Of a DNA stretch of 64,000 nt, positions 1-9,577 are shown one piece after another (the first letter of the stretch is position 1; each line of letters opens with the position of its first letter). The notes under the pieces were generated by a model. The model searched no databases. It saw only the letters and a list, made by a program, of their open reading frames with translations, and had not been told where the DNA came from. Both the position numbers and the translations under genes were made by a program. The stretch comes from Coprococcus sp. (GTDB lineage Bacteria > Bacillota > Clostridia > Lachnospirales > Lachnospiraceae): contig JAGBHU010000044.1 in NCBI GenBank assembly GCA_017935345.1, positions 248,001 through 312,000 of the forward strand, in the 5' to 3' direction.

Positions 1-147
1 AACGACTGAAGGCTCCTGATTTGGATCGTAAGTACCGATTTCCTCGATAAATCTACCATCTCTTGGTGATCTTGAATCTGCTACAATTACTCTGTAGAAA
101 GGATGTTTCTTATAACCCATTCTTCTTAATCTGATTTTTACTGCCAT
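1..147 (-). CDS. rpsP: 30S ribosomal protein S16 (partial, C-terminus outside window)
   Basis: Small-subunit ribosomal protein that helps assemble the central and 5' domains of 16S rRNA. Only the first 49 residues are in the window. They begin [18 protein letters not shown] and continue through [13 protein letters not shown], which is the diagnostic S16 N-terminus. An AGGAGG Shine-Dalgarno sits about 10 bases upstream of the ATG. The gene follows ffh by 56 bases on the same strand, matching the common Firmicutes order ylxM-ffh-rpsP. The stop codon lies beyond the left edge, so this is an edge truncation and not a broken gene. Confidence 0.96.
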   Translation of the reverse strand, partial: MAVKIRLRRMGYKKHPFYRVIVADSRSPRDGRFIEEIGTYDPNQEPSVV

Positions 148-203
148 TTTATTTGTTCCTCCTAAAAATATAAATTGTCGCAGCTGTTTATGACAGCTAC
201 GTG

Positions 204-1547
204 TTATCTTAAGCCAAACGGCAATTTGAAACCGCCCCGCTTCTTTCCACCCATCATACCCGACATCTGTTTCATCATTTTCTTAGACTGCTCAAACTGT
301 TTCAGAAAACGATTTACTTCTGCAATCTGTACGCCGGCACCGTCTGCGATACGCTTCTTACGCGAAGGCGTTATGCTGTCCTGTAAGCTTCGCTCGCGTG
401 GTGTCATAGACTGTATAATAGCCTTTGGTGTTTTCGCTGCGTTTTCATCTATTTCAACATTCTTCATCTGACTGGACATCCCCGGCATCATAGCCAGCAA
501 ATCCTGTATACCGCCCATCTTGTCAAGCTGGGCCATCTGATCAAGAAAATCATTGAAATCAAAAGTTGCTTTTCGGAACTTCTGTTCCATCTCTTTTGCT
601 TTCTCTTCATCTATGGCATTTTGTGCCTTCTCAATAAGGGATTCTACATCACCCATACCAAGGATACGGCTTGCCATGCGGTCAGGATAAAAAGGCTCCA
701 AATCCGTAAGCTTTTCACCCATACCTGAATATAAAATAGGCTTTCCTGTAACTGCCTTTATGGAAAGTGCAGCACCACCTCTGGTATCACCGTCAAGCTT
801 CGTCAGGATAACACCGTCTATTCCTATTCTATCATTAAATGAAGTTGCAACATTTACGGCATCCTGACCTGTCATGGAATCAACCGTAAGGATTGTATAT
901 GCAACATCAATATTTGCTTTAATATCAGCCAGCTCCGTCATCATATCTTCATCTACATGAAGTCGTCCCGCTGTATCTAAAAACACAAGATTGATATTAT
1001 TTTTTGCCGCATGTAAAAGTGCCGCTTTTGCAATATCAAGTGGTTTATGGCTGTCTCCCATTGCAAATACGGGAACACCAACCTTTTCGCCGTTTATCTG
1101 AAGCTGTTTTATTGCCGCAGGTCTGTATACGTCACAGGCAACAAGAAGCGGTTTCTTACCTTTATTCTTGTACTGATACGCAAGCTTAGCAACTGTAGTA
1201 GTCTTACCGGCACCCTGAAGACCGCACATCATTATAACGGTAATCTCATTGGAAGGACGAAGCTTAAGCTCTGTTATCTCTGAGCCCATCAGCTTATCCA
1301 TCTCTTCCTTTACGATCTTTATAACCATGTGTCCCGGATTCAGTCCCTTAAGAACCTCCTCACCGACTGCCCTTTCACTGACTGACTTGATAAATGATTT
1401 TACTACTTTGAAGTTAACATCTGCCTCAAGCAATGCTCTTTTAACTTCTTTCATAGCTTCCTTTACGTCATCTTCAGTTAAGACACCCTTGCTTCTAAGC
1501 TTTTTAAATACATTCTGCAGCTTCTCTGACAAACTGTCAAATGCCAT
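204..1547 (-). CDS. ffh: Signal recognition particle GTPase Ffh (SRP54)
   Basis: Binds signal sequences of nascent membrane and secreted proteins together with SRP RNA, and docks ribosomes at the FtsY receptor. The 447 residues fit the family. An N-terminal helical bundle is followed by the G domain, with P-loop GLQGAGKTT at about residues 109-117, DTAGRLHVD (G3) and [10 protein letters not shown] (G4 and closing loop). A methionine-rich M domain ends in [11 protein letters not shown] and a basic tail. The gene sits between ylxM and rpsP, which probably share one transcript; YlxM is thought to modulate SRP in some Gram-positives. No anomalies seen. Confidence 0.98.
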   Translation of the reverse strand: MAFDSLSEKLQNVFKKLRSKGVLTEDDVKEAMKEVKRALLEADVNFKVVKSFIKSVSERAVGEEVLKGLNPGHMVIKIVKEEMDKLMGSEITELKLRPSNEITVIMMCGLQGAGKTTTVAKLAYQYKNKGKKPLLVACDVYRPAAIKQLQINGEKVGVPVFAMGDSHKPLDIAKAALLHAAKNNINLVFLDTAGRLHVDEDMMTELADIKANIDVAYTILTVDSMTGQDAVNVATSFNDRIGIDGVILTKLDGDTRGGAALSIKAVTGKPILYSGMGEKLTDLEPFYPDRMASRILGMGDVESLIEKAQNAIDEEKAKEMEQKFRKATFDFNDFLDQMAQLDKMGGIQDLLAMMPGMSSQMKNVEIDENAAKTPKAIIQSMTPRERSLQDSITPSRKKRIADGAGVQIAEVNRFLKQFEQSKKMMKQMSGMMGGKKRGGFKLPFGLR

Positions 1548-1643
1548 GAATATCTCCCTTTCTACGGATATAGCAACCTATATCATGTTCTACTCTGTCA
1601 AAAAACTACCATGCCTTCAATATATCAAACTCCATTATCTTTA

Positions 1644-2000
1644 TCAGAAGTCATCGAGAATTGAATCGCTATATGCTTCTATCTCTTCTATCTTTTTATT
1701 AAGATTTTCATCTGAATTGATACTTTTAAGCTGATTGGCACATTCTTTAATCTTCTTTACCTGTTCTTTGGCTCTAAGGAATTTATCTACAAGTTTAAGC
1801 TTATCTTCGTATTCCTCCAGTTTTTTATCACAGCGTTTAATCATATCAAAAACGCCCTGTCTGCTTATGTTGTTCATTTTGGCGATTTCTGAATAAGACA
1901 AGTCATTGTTTACCACCTCTTCATATATGCTCTTCTGATGTTCTGTAAGCAGTTCACCATAAAAATCATATAACATTGACTGTCTGACTATCTTCTCCAA
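1644..2000 (-). CDS. ylxM: YlxM family helix-turn-helix protein (UPF0122), SRP-associated
   Basis: Small 118-residue protein of the YlxM/p13 family, encoded next to ffh in most Firmicutes. A sigma-70 region-4-like helix-turn-helix is visible around residues 28-55 (LSYSEIAKMNNISRQGVFD), followed by a charged helical C-terminus rich in Lys and Glu. In streptococci a homolog binds SRP RNA and influences the GTPase cycle; whether this one does is unknown. The start is TTG, preceded by AGGTGGTG at suitable spacing; no ATG lies at the conserved N-terminus (EKIVRQSMLYDFYGELLT). It is probably the first gene of the ylxM-ffh-rpsP operon. Confidence 0.92.
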   Translation of the reverse strand: MEKIVRQSMLYDFYGELLTEHQKSIYEEVVNNDLSYSEIAKMNNISRQGVFDMIKRCDKKLEEYEDKLKLVDKFLRAKEQVKKIKECANQLKSINSDENLNKKIEEIEAYSDSILDDF

Positions 2001-2041
2001 AAAATCACCACCTGTAAAGTATTTTTCCTTTATCAGATGAT

Positions 2042-2070
2042 ATGGTATAATAAAAAATACAGGCTGTCAA
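2042..2070 (-). promoter_or_regulatory. Candidate sigma-A promoter for ylxM-ffh-rpsP
   Basis: On the minus strand TTGACA (2065-2070) is a perfect -35. It is followed after 15-17 bases by TATACC/TACCAT (2042-2049), a moderate -10. The predicted start lies about 35-40 bases before the ylxM start codon. The -35 sits inside the descending arm of the terminator hairpin of the cellulase gene, so terminator and promoter share bases. The -10 assignment is uncertain. Confidence 0.45.
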
Positions 2071-2091
2071 GTATTTTTTTTTGACAACCTG
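2048..2091 (-). terminator. Intrinsic terminator of the GH9 cellulase gene
   Basis: On the minus strand an 11-bp stem (CAGGTTGTCAA with TTGACAGCCTG, one wobble pair) closes an A-rich loop and is followed by TATTTTTTATT. It lies 67 bases after the cellulase stop codon. Arms are at 2060-2070 and 2081-2091. Confidence 0.75.
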
Positions 2092-2157
2092 CATTTTTAT
2101 CACAGTCATAATTGCGTACCAATTTGCTTTTATGCCATTTTATCAGCCATATCTGCC

Positions 2158-5100
2158 CTACTTTTTCTTAATGGTAGCTTTCGACGGTACTCCTTTTGAT
2201 TTCAGGAGCTTCTTATATGTCTTAAGCTTTGACTTCGGTACTTTTATAACTGCTTTTTTATAAATTCCTTTAAAAGCCTTTGCGCCTACATTCTTTGATT
2301 TTAATTTTGTAGAAGAAATTGTAATTGTTTTCAGCTTTGAGCAGCCATAGAATGCCTGTTTTCCTATCTTTGTAACGGATGCAGGAATCGTAAGCTTCCT
2401 GATGGCTTTATTTTTCCTAAATGCCTTATTATTAATAGCAGTAACCTTAAAGCGCTTTCCTCCAATTTTTACGGTGCTCCTGATAACAACTTTTGCCTGC
2501 TTCTTTGTCGTTCCCATAAGCATAACCGTACCTTTACCGTTTGTGGCTGCATTTGTAATTTTATATTTATAATTACCAACCTTATAGACTTTGCCCTTCT
2601 TCACGGTAATATTGAAGGTCTTTGTCAGTGTACCTGCATAATTTCCTTTACCTGTAATGATAACAGAAGCCTTGCCGATATTTTTATTGTTTTTATAGGT
2701 TACTGTATAATCCGTACCGGACTTTAATATCTTGGATGCACAGGTTACGGAAACCGTCGGCTTCAGAGCGGAACCTGTATAGATAACTGATGATGTATAT
2801 TTTACATTACCACCTGCTATACTCTGCTTATTGATGATAAAGCTCTTTGTCACACTACCACTATATTTATGAATTCCTGTTATTGTTACGCTTGCAGTTC
2901 CTGCATTTACATTATTCCGATAAGTAAGCTTATAATCTGTACCGGCTGTCAGTTTATTATTTTTATATGTAACAGATACAGCAGGGCAAACAGCCTTACC
3001 CGTATATGTGACTGATTTTATAGCACTTATCGATGTCTTCGAAATATCAACGACTTTCCATGTCCAAACTGCCTTCAGCGTTATATCTCCGTTAATATTT
3101 TCAATTCTTTGGTCTGTAGTGTAAACATTACTTCCGTCAGTCCAGCTAAGTGAATAATCCTCTTTTGAAGCAGCATAATCGAATCCGTCGGCATTCTTTA
3201 TAATGATGTCTCCAAGATTCAGTGCACTTCCTGTTTTCATCTGATATGTCATTAAGGTATTTCCCATATCATCTGCAAATGTAACATTTACCGTACGAAG
3301 TTTATCTCCGTTTTTATCAACCGGCTCTGTTGAATAGATAGGATTTCCTGTGATGGCAACATCGCCGTCTATCACAATCTTTCCGCTCTCTGCCACACCA
3401 AAAGATATATCCGTTTCAGAAGGCGTTGTTACGGATATACTTCCTCCTGAAAGTGTTATTTCCTTTTCAGCTTCTATTGCAGGTCTTCCTTCGGGATTTC
3501 CTGCAACGGATGCCTGAACATTACCGCCGCTTATTTCTACGGAGCCTGCCAAAATACACTGATAATCAGAGCCGATATTAATATTGCCTGAAACAATCGT
3601 CAATTTCTCTATGACTTCTATGGCAGGCTTACCTGTGGAAGAAACATTCAGTACCCCATTCTTGTCATGAGAGGATAATATCAGTTCAGCTTCTGCGTTT
3701 GTCTTATCCTGATTCAAGGTAATTCCTGAGTGAATCTTATTTGTACCCTCTGTCTTTAGGTTTACGCTGCCACTATCAGACATACCAAGCTCAAGCTTAT
3801 CAAGCTCTGCATTTTTTAAAGTAATATCTGATACACCATCTGCTGTTACAACAAGCTTACTATTACTGCCTGTAATAACATACGGCTGATTCTTGTTGCT
3901 AAGTGATATCGTAAGTACACCATCTTTTATATATGCATCTACCGTTGATACACCGTCTGAATCCTTCAGCGCTTCAATATAAGCACAGTCCGGCGATGTT
4001 ATCTTACTGATATCTATTGTATATGGATCACGTACAAGTGTCGTAACCTCAAGAGCAGCACTAATCTTACCGCTGTTATGATTATCATCAGCCTTACTTC
4101 TTGCATATAAGTAATATGTTGTAAACTCATTCAGATTGGAAAATGTCCCCAAATCCTGCCATACGAGCTTGGATGCATCTGCATTTTTTTCAGTTGTTAT
4201 GGCATACTCGATATTACTTGAACTGCCTGTTATATCTGCCGATAATGCAATTCCTGAATATGTTTTCATATTCACTTTAATCTGAACCGTAGTATCGGAC
4301 AGTGCCTTAACAACAGTAAGTGAAACAGGAATATGAAAGCTTCCGCTGTCAGATGTTACCTCGATTGTATCATGATAGGTTCCTGCGTTTAGTGACTGCT
4401 TTGCCTTTACTGTAATTGTACCTGTTCCGCCTGATGATATATTTTGAGCAGGAACATTAGTCAGTTCAAATGATGAACCCTTATCGAGAGCAACCGTTAC
4501 ACCCTCTACTGTCTTTTCTCCGGTATTGGTAAGAATAACCGAAGCTTTTGCTGATTCTATATCACTATTTGTATAGCCATATACGAGCTGCGCCATATCT
4601 ATTTTTTCTTTATCCGCTGTCAGTCTGCCTAACGCTTTTACCGTAACAGTACAATCAGCCGATACCCCTGAACCGTCCTTTGCCGTAGCTTTAACGGTTG
4701 CCGTACCCTTGCTAAGCGCAGTGATCTTACCATCCGACACGGATACTACATCTCTGTCTGAGCTGGACCAGGCAAGCGATTTATTTGCTGCATCCAAAGG
4801 CTTCACATCCGCTGTGATACGGTCTGACTCACCCACATAAAGTGTTATTGAAGTCTTATCAAAATCAATACGTTCAACCTTAACAACAGGTATCTCTGTA
4901 CTTGGCTCCTCTGTTGTCGGCTCTTCCGAGGATGGATCCTCTGAGGTGTCCTCCTGCAATTTTCTAATCTCATTTGATATTTCCGACTTTGGAACAGTCT
5001 TTTGCACATTCTTTTCCGCATCTGTACCGTTATCTTTTATATACAGATAAAGACCTGCCGCTGCACCAACAAGACCTGCATTGTAGTCAAGTGCAACTTC

Positions 5101-7356
5101 ATTTTGATTATAATCATTTGCCGTATCAATATATGATGAACTGGTATTAGACGGTCCGCCAACAAGAGCTCCTACCAGACTATGTGCCTGTTCTCTTGTA
5201 CCTGCAACCGAACCCTCATATCCACTGGCAGCTCTATGATGCGGATATTTTACGGAATACTTGTTATAACCAATAACAAAGCAATGATGCCCTGCATTAT
5301 TACCAAGCAAATATTTCATCTGACCGTTTGCCCAACTGCCATATTTATCCGAGTCATATATCAGTCCTGTCATCTGCAATGCACAGTTGTATCTGGCTGT
5401 ACCCCAGCTTTCAATCTTAACATAATTATTATCACCGGCCTGGGTTTGCTCGCTTATTGTTTTTGTAACATAATCTTCAACATATTTTCTTTGTGATTCA
5501 TTCGGTCCGTAAAGCATGGCTATCGATGAAACATCATCCCATGAAAGCACCCAGCCTACCCAGTTTTTAGATGCGTATACACTATTATAGGCAGATGCAT
5601 AAGTGCTGTCTCCTGTAGCCTTATATAACCACGCAGCCGCCAGCGCATAATCATCCTCCCAGCTTTTTGAGTCATAAAAAGGCTTACCTGTTGCATTATC
5701 TATTTCTATCTTTACACAGGACTTACTTCCAAAACTATTTGCATAAGCAAATAATTTTTTGGCATATTGTAATGCTTTATCTGCATTCTTACTATCAGAT
5801 GATTTAAAATTCATATAATAGATAGTAAGCGCTGCCGCTGTTTCACACACGATATCGGTAGCAGGAACGCTGCTGCTTGTAAACCATACCTGATTACTTC
5901 TGTCTGCCTGTTTCTCAGGCGCACCCCAATAACCATGGTCTGTATTTCCTGAACCGACCTGATAACAAAATGCCTTTACATTTCCATTCTCATCAAGAAC
6001 CGTACATCTCTCAAAGTAATCTGTAAATCTATCCATAATTCTCTTGTAATGTGCGGTAAGTCCAAGCTCTGTAAATGCCGCCTTGAACTGATAATAGCTT
6101 ATGCCAAGAGTGGATGCGGCATATGCCTGTGGAAGTCCGAATTTGGCATGATCTCCTGCATCATGATATCCACCACTCAAATCAATAATCTGACCATCGT
6201 AAGACACATACTGGTCACCTGTATGACAATTATCTCTCCATGAAAGCTCACTTTTTTCTTTTACATCCGTTCCGCACATATTTGCATCATAAAAATACAA
6301 TGACTCCTGAAGAAGCTTTGCATAATTATATTCTATATCCGTAACAATATCCAAACTTCCATCCTCTGCCCCGCCTGAGCCTGATGCCAGCGAATTGATA
6401 AAATTGCTGAATGCTCCCTGCGATGAGCTGTAGTATACCGTTATTCCCGATATCACAGCGGTATTTGCCACGCCATTATAGGCTATCTTTGAATAGGACT
6501 GGCTGCTTCCCGCACTTACCGAGCCTGATTTCTTGGATGTATTCGGGTATATGTACAGCTTTCCTTTTGAATAGATACCGGCAAGTTCCGACCAGCTTGT
6601 GTTGTCTGCCACAGATGTTACGCTTCCCGATACATCTGCAACGGCTATCCAGTCACTTATATATGAGCTGCTGCCATTACTGATATTGATATCATATTCA
6701 TAATATCCGTCTCCGGCATTACTTCCACTTCCTATGGTATAATCTGCTGTAACCTTACTGCTTACAGTACCTATTTCTTCAAGGCTTTCATTTCCCGTTC
6801 CTGATGAGCCGCCTGTGCCGCCTCCCGTGGACGAACCTGTGCCTGTAAGAACGGCAGAGGTAATCTGATAGGTTACTTCTCCCGTAACATTACAAACCAG
6901 CAGTCCAAATCTTTTCAGTTCATCTGAGGCAGTAGCCTTTGAAAGTGAGATTGTTACTGTGCCTTCGCCGGCATCACTTAAATTACTCCAGCCATCTGTA
7001 GTATATTTCCAGCTATCGCCATGAGCTATATAAGGCAATACTCCCGGTGTACCACCTGAATATGCGGTATACTTTGATACCTTATAGCCTATCTTAAGTT
7101 CAGTATATCCCGCATCAATCAATACCTGTACCGTTTTATACTCAGACGGGGCAGCAATATTGATATCTAACTGAGAAGTACCACCTGATTCCGTTACCGT
7201 TGCCGTGTACCTGCTTGTGTCCGGCTTCAAATCAAGACTGATAGAATCTGCCTCTGCCTTCCATACAGGAATACTGATACCTGATATTACGAGACATATC
7301 GTTAATACATAAGCAAGTATTCTATGGACTGTTTTTCCCTTTCCCATACTAATCAT
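2158..7356 (-). CDS. Secreted multidomain GH9 cellulase with Big_2, beta-helix-like and LRR_5 modules
   Basis: A 1732-residue endoglucanase expected outside the cell. Residues 1-36 form a signal peptide. Residues 45-170 and about 200-310 look like beta-sandwich binding modules; the second resembles CBM2. The GH9 catalytic domain spans about 341-775: catalytic DAGD in GGYHDAGDHAKFG (Asp399/Asp402), PHHRAAS at 705-711, and acid Glu753 in NEVALDYNAG. An acidic Ser/Thr/Glu/Pro linker (803-823) precedes a Big_2 domain (825-907) and further beta domains. A repeat-rich segment (1145-1335) resembles the Cthe_2159-type carbohydrate-binding domain. Then come an InlB-like repeat, two YTG...TYKNN repeats (1449-1585) and an LRR_5/BspA-like end (1635-1705) with a Lys-rich tail. 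No dockerin or LPXTG. The start is supported by GGGAGG six bases upstream. Module names other than GH9 and Big_2 are tentative. Confidence 0.93.
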   Translation of the reverse strand: MISMGKGKTVHRILAYVLTICLVISGISIPVWKAEADSISLDLKPDTSRYTATVTESGGTSQLDINIAAPSEYKTVQVLIDAGYTELKIGYKVSKYTAYSGGTPGVLPYIAHGDSWKYTTDGWSNLSDAGEGTVTISLSKATASDELKRFGLLVCNVTGEVTYQITSAVLTGTGSSTGGGTGGSSGTGNESLEEIGTVSSKVTADYTIGSGSNAGDGYYEYDINISNGSSSYISDWIAVADVSGSVTSVADNTSWSELAGIYSKGKLYIYPNTSKKSGSVSAGSSQSYSKIAYNGVANTAVISGITVYYSSSQGAFSNFINSLASGSGGAEDGSLDIVTDIEYNYAKLLQESLYFYDANMCGTDVKEKSELSWRDNCHTGDQYVSYDGQIIDLSGGYHDAGDHAKFGLPQAYAASTLGISYYQFKAAFTELGLTAHYKRIMDRFTDYFERCTVLDENGNVKAFCYQVGSGNTDHGYWGAPEKQADRSNQVWFTSSSVPATDIVCETAAALTIYYMNFKSSDSKNADKALQYAKKLFAYANSFGSKSCVKIEIDNATGKPFYDSKSWEDDYALAAAWLYKATGDSTYASAYNSVYASKNWVGWVLSWDDVSSIAMLYGPNESQRKYVEDYVTKTISEQTQAGDNNYVKIESWGTARYNCALQMTGLIYDSDKYGSWANGQMKYLLGNNAGHHCFVIGYNKYSVKYPHHRAASGYEGSVAGTREQAHSLVGALVGGPSNTSSSYIDTANDYNQNEVALDYNAGLVGAAAGLYLYIKDNGTDAEKNVQKTVPKSEISNEIRKLQEDTSEDPSSEEPTTEEPSTEIPVVKVERIDFDKTSITLYVGESDRITADVKPLDAANKSLAWSSSDRDVVSVSDGKITALSKGTATVKATAKDGSGVSADCTVTVKALGRLTADKEKIDMAQLVYGYTNSDIESAKASVILTNTGEKTVEGVTVALDKGSSFELTNVPAQNISSGGTGTITVKAKQSLNAGTYHDTIEVTSDSGSFHIPVSLTVVKALSDTTVQIKVNMKTYSGIALSADITGSSSNIEYAITTEKNADASKLVWQDLGTFSNLNEFTTYYLYARSKADDNHNSGKISAALEVTTLVRDPYTIDISKITSPDCAYIEALKDSDGVSTVDAYIKDGVLTISLSNKNQPYVITGSNSKLVVTADGVSDITLKNAELDKLELGMSDSGSVNLKTEGTNKIHSGITLNQDKTNAEAELILSSHDKNGVLNVSSTGKPAIEVIEKLTIVSGNINIGSDYQCILAGSVEISGGNVQASVAGNPEGRPAIEAEKEITLSGGSISVTTPSETDISFGVAESGKIVIDGDVAITGNPIYSTEPVDKNGDKLRTVNVTFADDMGNTLMTYQMKTGSALNLGDIIIKNADGFDYAASKEDYSLSWTDGSNVYTTDQRIENINGDITLKAVWTWKVVDISKTSISAIKSVTYTGKAVCPAVSVTYKNNKLTAGTDYKLTYRNNVNAGTASVTITGIHKYSGSVTKSFIINKQSIAGGNVKYTSSVIYTGSALKPTVSVTCASKILKSGTDYTVTYKNNKNIGKASVIITGKGNYAGTLTKTFNITVKKGKVYKVGNYKYKITNAATNGKGTVMLMGTTKKQAKVVIRSTVKIGGKRFKVTAINNKAFRKNKAIRKLTIPASVTKIGKQAFYGCSKLKTITISSTKLKSKNVGAKAFKGIYKKAVIKVPKSKLKTYKKLLKSKGVPSKATIKKK

Positions 7357-7443
7357 CCTTTTCCTCCCTTTACATTTTGAATAAAATCTACGATTATGGC
7401 AATATAAAATAAAACCACTTTCACGAATCCAATATATAGTAAA

Positions 7444-7472
7444 ATTTTAGCACAGAAGCATCGAAATGAAAA
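7444..7472 (-). promoter_or_regulatory. Candidate promoter for the GH9 cellulase
   Basis: On the minus strand TTTTCA (7467-7472), a 17-base spacer, then TAAAAT (7444-7449) preceded by TGC, giving an extended -10. The predicted leader is about 80 bases long. The -35 matches consensus at four of six positions. Confidence 0.4.
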
Positions 7473-7484
7473 GTGTTCATACTC

Positions 7485-8441
7485 TTATTTCAAAATTTTC
7501 TGTGCTAATTTGATATCTTGATTCATTTGATTTTTAAGTGCTTCTACACCGGCAAATTTCATTTCTGCCCGTATATATGAAATAAATTCAATTTTGATTG
7601 TTTTTCCGTAAATATCCGAGTCAAAATCAAATATATTTGTCTCAATGGTTATATTACCATTTTCATTTACCGTAGGATTATCTCCTATATTTGTTATTCC
7701 CCTGTAAAATCTGAATGAGTCATGGAACGTACCCATATCTGCATCTACAACCCTTATCCGTGTTGCATAAACGCCAGCCGGAGGATACAGCTTTCCTTTT
7801 TCAGGCAGTATGTTGGCTGTAGGTATTCCAATTCTTCTGCCAAGCTGTTTTCCTTTTCTTACACTCCCCGTTATGCTGTATGGTCTCCCCATAAGCTTTA
7901 TTACATTTTCCATATTACCTGCTGCAATATGTCCGCGGATTAAAGTTGAACTGATGATCTGATGATCCTCTGATGTTCTTTTAGGCATGGCAATAACCTG
8001 ATATCCATAATCATCAGCCATTTTTTTCAATAACCCTACATCCCCTTTCCTGTTTCTGCCAAATCTGAAATCCTCACCTACAACAATATATCCTGCATGA
8101 AGCATGGATACAAGGATATCTCTGACAAAAGCTTCCGGCTCCATAGCGGCAAATTTATCGTCAAATGGATATTCCAGTAATATATCAATATCAAATGATT
8201 CTATAATGGCTGCCTTTTCCTCGGATGTATATATATTTTTCATTGTATCAACATCAAATACACTATTTTCTCTATAATCAAATGTAAATACGATACTTGT
8301 ATATCCTTCCTCGGAACATTTTAAAAGCTTGTCTATTAAAAGCATATGCCCGTCATGTATCCCATCAAACTTGCCAAGGGCAACAGCACTTTTCGTATTC
8401 ATATTCAGTTCTATCTTCTTTGTACCTTTTATATGAACCAT
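7485..8441 (-). CDS. ribF: Bifunctional riboflavin kinase / FMN adenylyltransferase
   Basis: Converts riboflavin to FMN and FMN to FAD. The N-terminal nucleotidyltransferase half contains ALGKFDGIHDGHMLLI, with an HxGH-like motif (HDGH), and ISSTLIRGHIAAG. The C-terminal flavokinase half contains SGSVRKGKQLGRRIGIPTANI and GITNIGDNPTV ... ETNIFDFDSDIYG. The length of about 318 residues is typical. It is the last gene of the nusA-infB operon, just after truB. A TTG five codons upstream (8456) could also start it, but it lies too close to the nearest purine-rich sequence; ATG at 8441 is preferred, with a weak GAGAG site. No FMN riboswitch is seen upstream, as expected for an internal operon gene. 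Confidence 0.95.
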   Translation of the reverse strand: MVHIKGTKKIELNMNTKSAVALGKFDGIHDGHMLLIDKLLKCSEEGYTSIVFTFDYRENSVFDVDTMKNIYTSEEKAAIIESFDIDILLEYPFDDKFAAMEPEAFVRDILVSMLHAGYIVVGEDFRFGRNRKGDVGLLKKMADDYGYQVIAMPKRTSEDHQIISSTLIRGHIAAGNMENVIKLMGRPYSITGSVRKGKQLGRRIGIPTANILPEKGKLYPPAGVYATRIRVVDADMGTFHDSFRFYRGITNIGDNPTVNENGNITIETNIFDFDSDIYGKTIKIEFISYIRAEMKFAGVEALKNQMNQDIKLAQKILK

Positions 8442-8462
8442 ATCTATCTCTCGCAATATTTC

Positions 8463-9359
8463 CTATGATAAAAACATTTTAAACGGAACATACTGTCCTT
8501 TATCATTGTCATATGCATATAGTGCCTTAAATTCACCTTCTGCATCATACACCCGCACATTTTTACCATCAATAATTTCATTTTCCTCAAAATCCGAGGG
8601 TGCCAGCTTATTTCCGTTTAAAAGCAGTTTCATGGAAGTTTCATTTACATGAAGCGCAGGCAAATCCTTCATCAGCATGTCTGTAGGAATAATATGCTCC
8701 ATCAGATTTCCTTCATCTCTCGCCCTCTCAAGCTCAGAAAGCTTAAGACTATCCTTTATGGCAAACCCCTTTACCTCGGTTCTGACAAGCTGCTCCATAA
8801 CGGCACCACAGCCGAGCTGCTCTCCGATATCCCGGCAAAGACTTCTGATGTATGTGCCTTTCGAACAACTGACCCTGAAGGTTACTCTGGGAAGTGTTGT
8901 CTTCTCAATTTCTATACGATGTATCGTTACAGGTCTTTTTTCTCTTTGAACTTCGATTCCCTGTCTTGCCAGCTCATACAGCTTCTTACCATTTACCTTA
9001 ATAGCCGAATACATCGGCGGAAGCTGCTGATAATCACCGACAAATGACATTATGGCTGATTTCACGGTTTCTTCATCAGGGATATTATTATTTTCCGTCA
9101 AAACTTTCCCTGTTATATCCTCGGTGTCGGTTGTTTTTCCAAGAAGCATAACACAGGTATAGCTTTTATTCTTCTCTGTCAACAAATCACACATCTTGGT
9201 GGCATTTCCCAGACATACCAAAAGCACACCTTCTGCCAGTGGATCAAGTGTGCCTGTATGACCTATCTTTTTCTGTTTTAATATTCCTCTAAGCTTTGCA
9301 ACCACATCAAATGATGTATATCCCTGCTCTTTATATACATTTACAAATCCGTTTATCAT
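8463..9359 (-). CDS. truB: tRNA pseudouridine(55) synthase TruB
   Basis: Makes pseudouridine 55 in the T-loop of tRNAs. The 298-residue protein starts MINGFVNVYKEQGYTSFDVV and carries KIGHTGTLDPLAEGVLLV, where the Asp in GTLDPLA is the catalytic nucleophile. It also has the family motifs YSAIKVNGKKLYELAR and RVSCSKGTYIRSLCRDIG. A C-terminal PUA-like segment follows. It lies between nrnA and ribF in the conserved rbfA-nrnA-truB-ribF order, but is separated from nrnA by a 218-base gap filled by a long inverted repeat. Confidence 0.97.
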   Translation of the reverse strand: MINGFVNVYKEQGYTSFDVVAKLRGILKQKKIGHTGTLDPLAEGVLLVCLGNATKMCDLLTEKNKSYTCVMLLGKTTDTEDITGKVLTENNNIPDEETVKSAIMSFVGDYQQLPPMYSAIKVNGKKLYELARQGIEVQREKRPVTIHRIEIEKTTLPRVTFRVSCSKGTYIRSLCRDIGEQLGCGAVMEQLVRTEVKGFAIKDSLKLSELERARDEGNLMEHIIPTDMLMKDLPALHVNETSMKLLLNGNKLAPSDFEENEIIDGKNVRVYDAEGEFKALYAYDNDKGQYVPFKMFLS

Positions 9360-9380
9360 AAAGCATCCTTATTTCAACGA

Positions 9381-9520
9381 TTTGTCAGCTGCTATATATG
9401 TATTGTTTTACGAACCGCTTGCGCTTTGTAAAATACGTAATGGTACTAAACTCGCTTCGCTCGTTAAGTGCCAACGTATTTTAATATTCTTCAAACAATA
9501 CATATATAGCAGCTGACAAA
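9381..9520. repeat. 140-bp nested inverted repeat with perfect 28-bp outer arms
   Basis: Outer arms 9381-9408 and 9493-9520 are exact reverse complements over 28 bases, starting TTTGTCAGCTGC and ending GCAGCTGACAAA. Inside, a second stem pairs AAAATACGT (9430-9438) with ACGTATTTT (9474-9482). A third imperfect stem pairs TGGTACTAAA (9441-9450) with TTAAGTGCCA, around the core CTCGCTTCGCTCG. The whole element would fold as one long hairpin in either strand. It occupies the truB-nrnA gap and encodes no open frame of note. The central sequence resembles parts of the 102-bp repeats upstream of glgA. Confidence 0.85.
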
Positions 9521-9577
9521 TGGCTAACCGTAACACTACATTAACATTACCTTTTTTCATATAACCTTGCATATTCT

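Noticed and set aside
7357..7484. FMN riboswitch or terminator after ribF
   Set aside because: No conserved riboswitch core and no stable stem with a T-run could be found; only the cellulase promoter is credible.
8442..8456. TTG start for ribF five codons upstream
   Set aside because: The nearest purine-rich site is too close to the TTG, and family N-termini fit the ATG at 8441 better.
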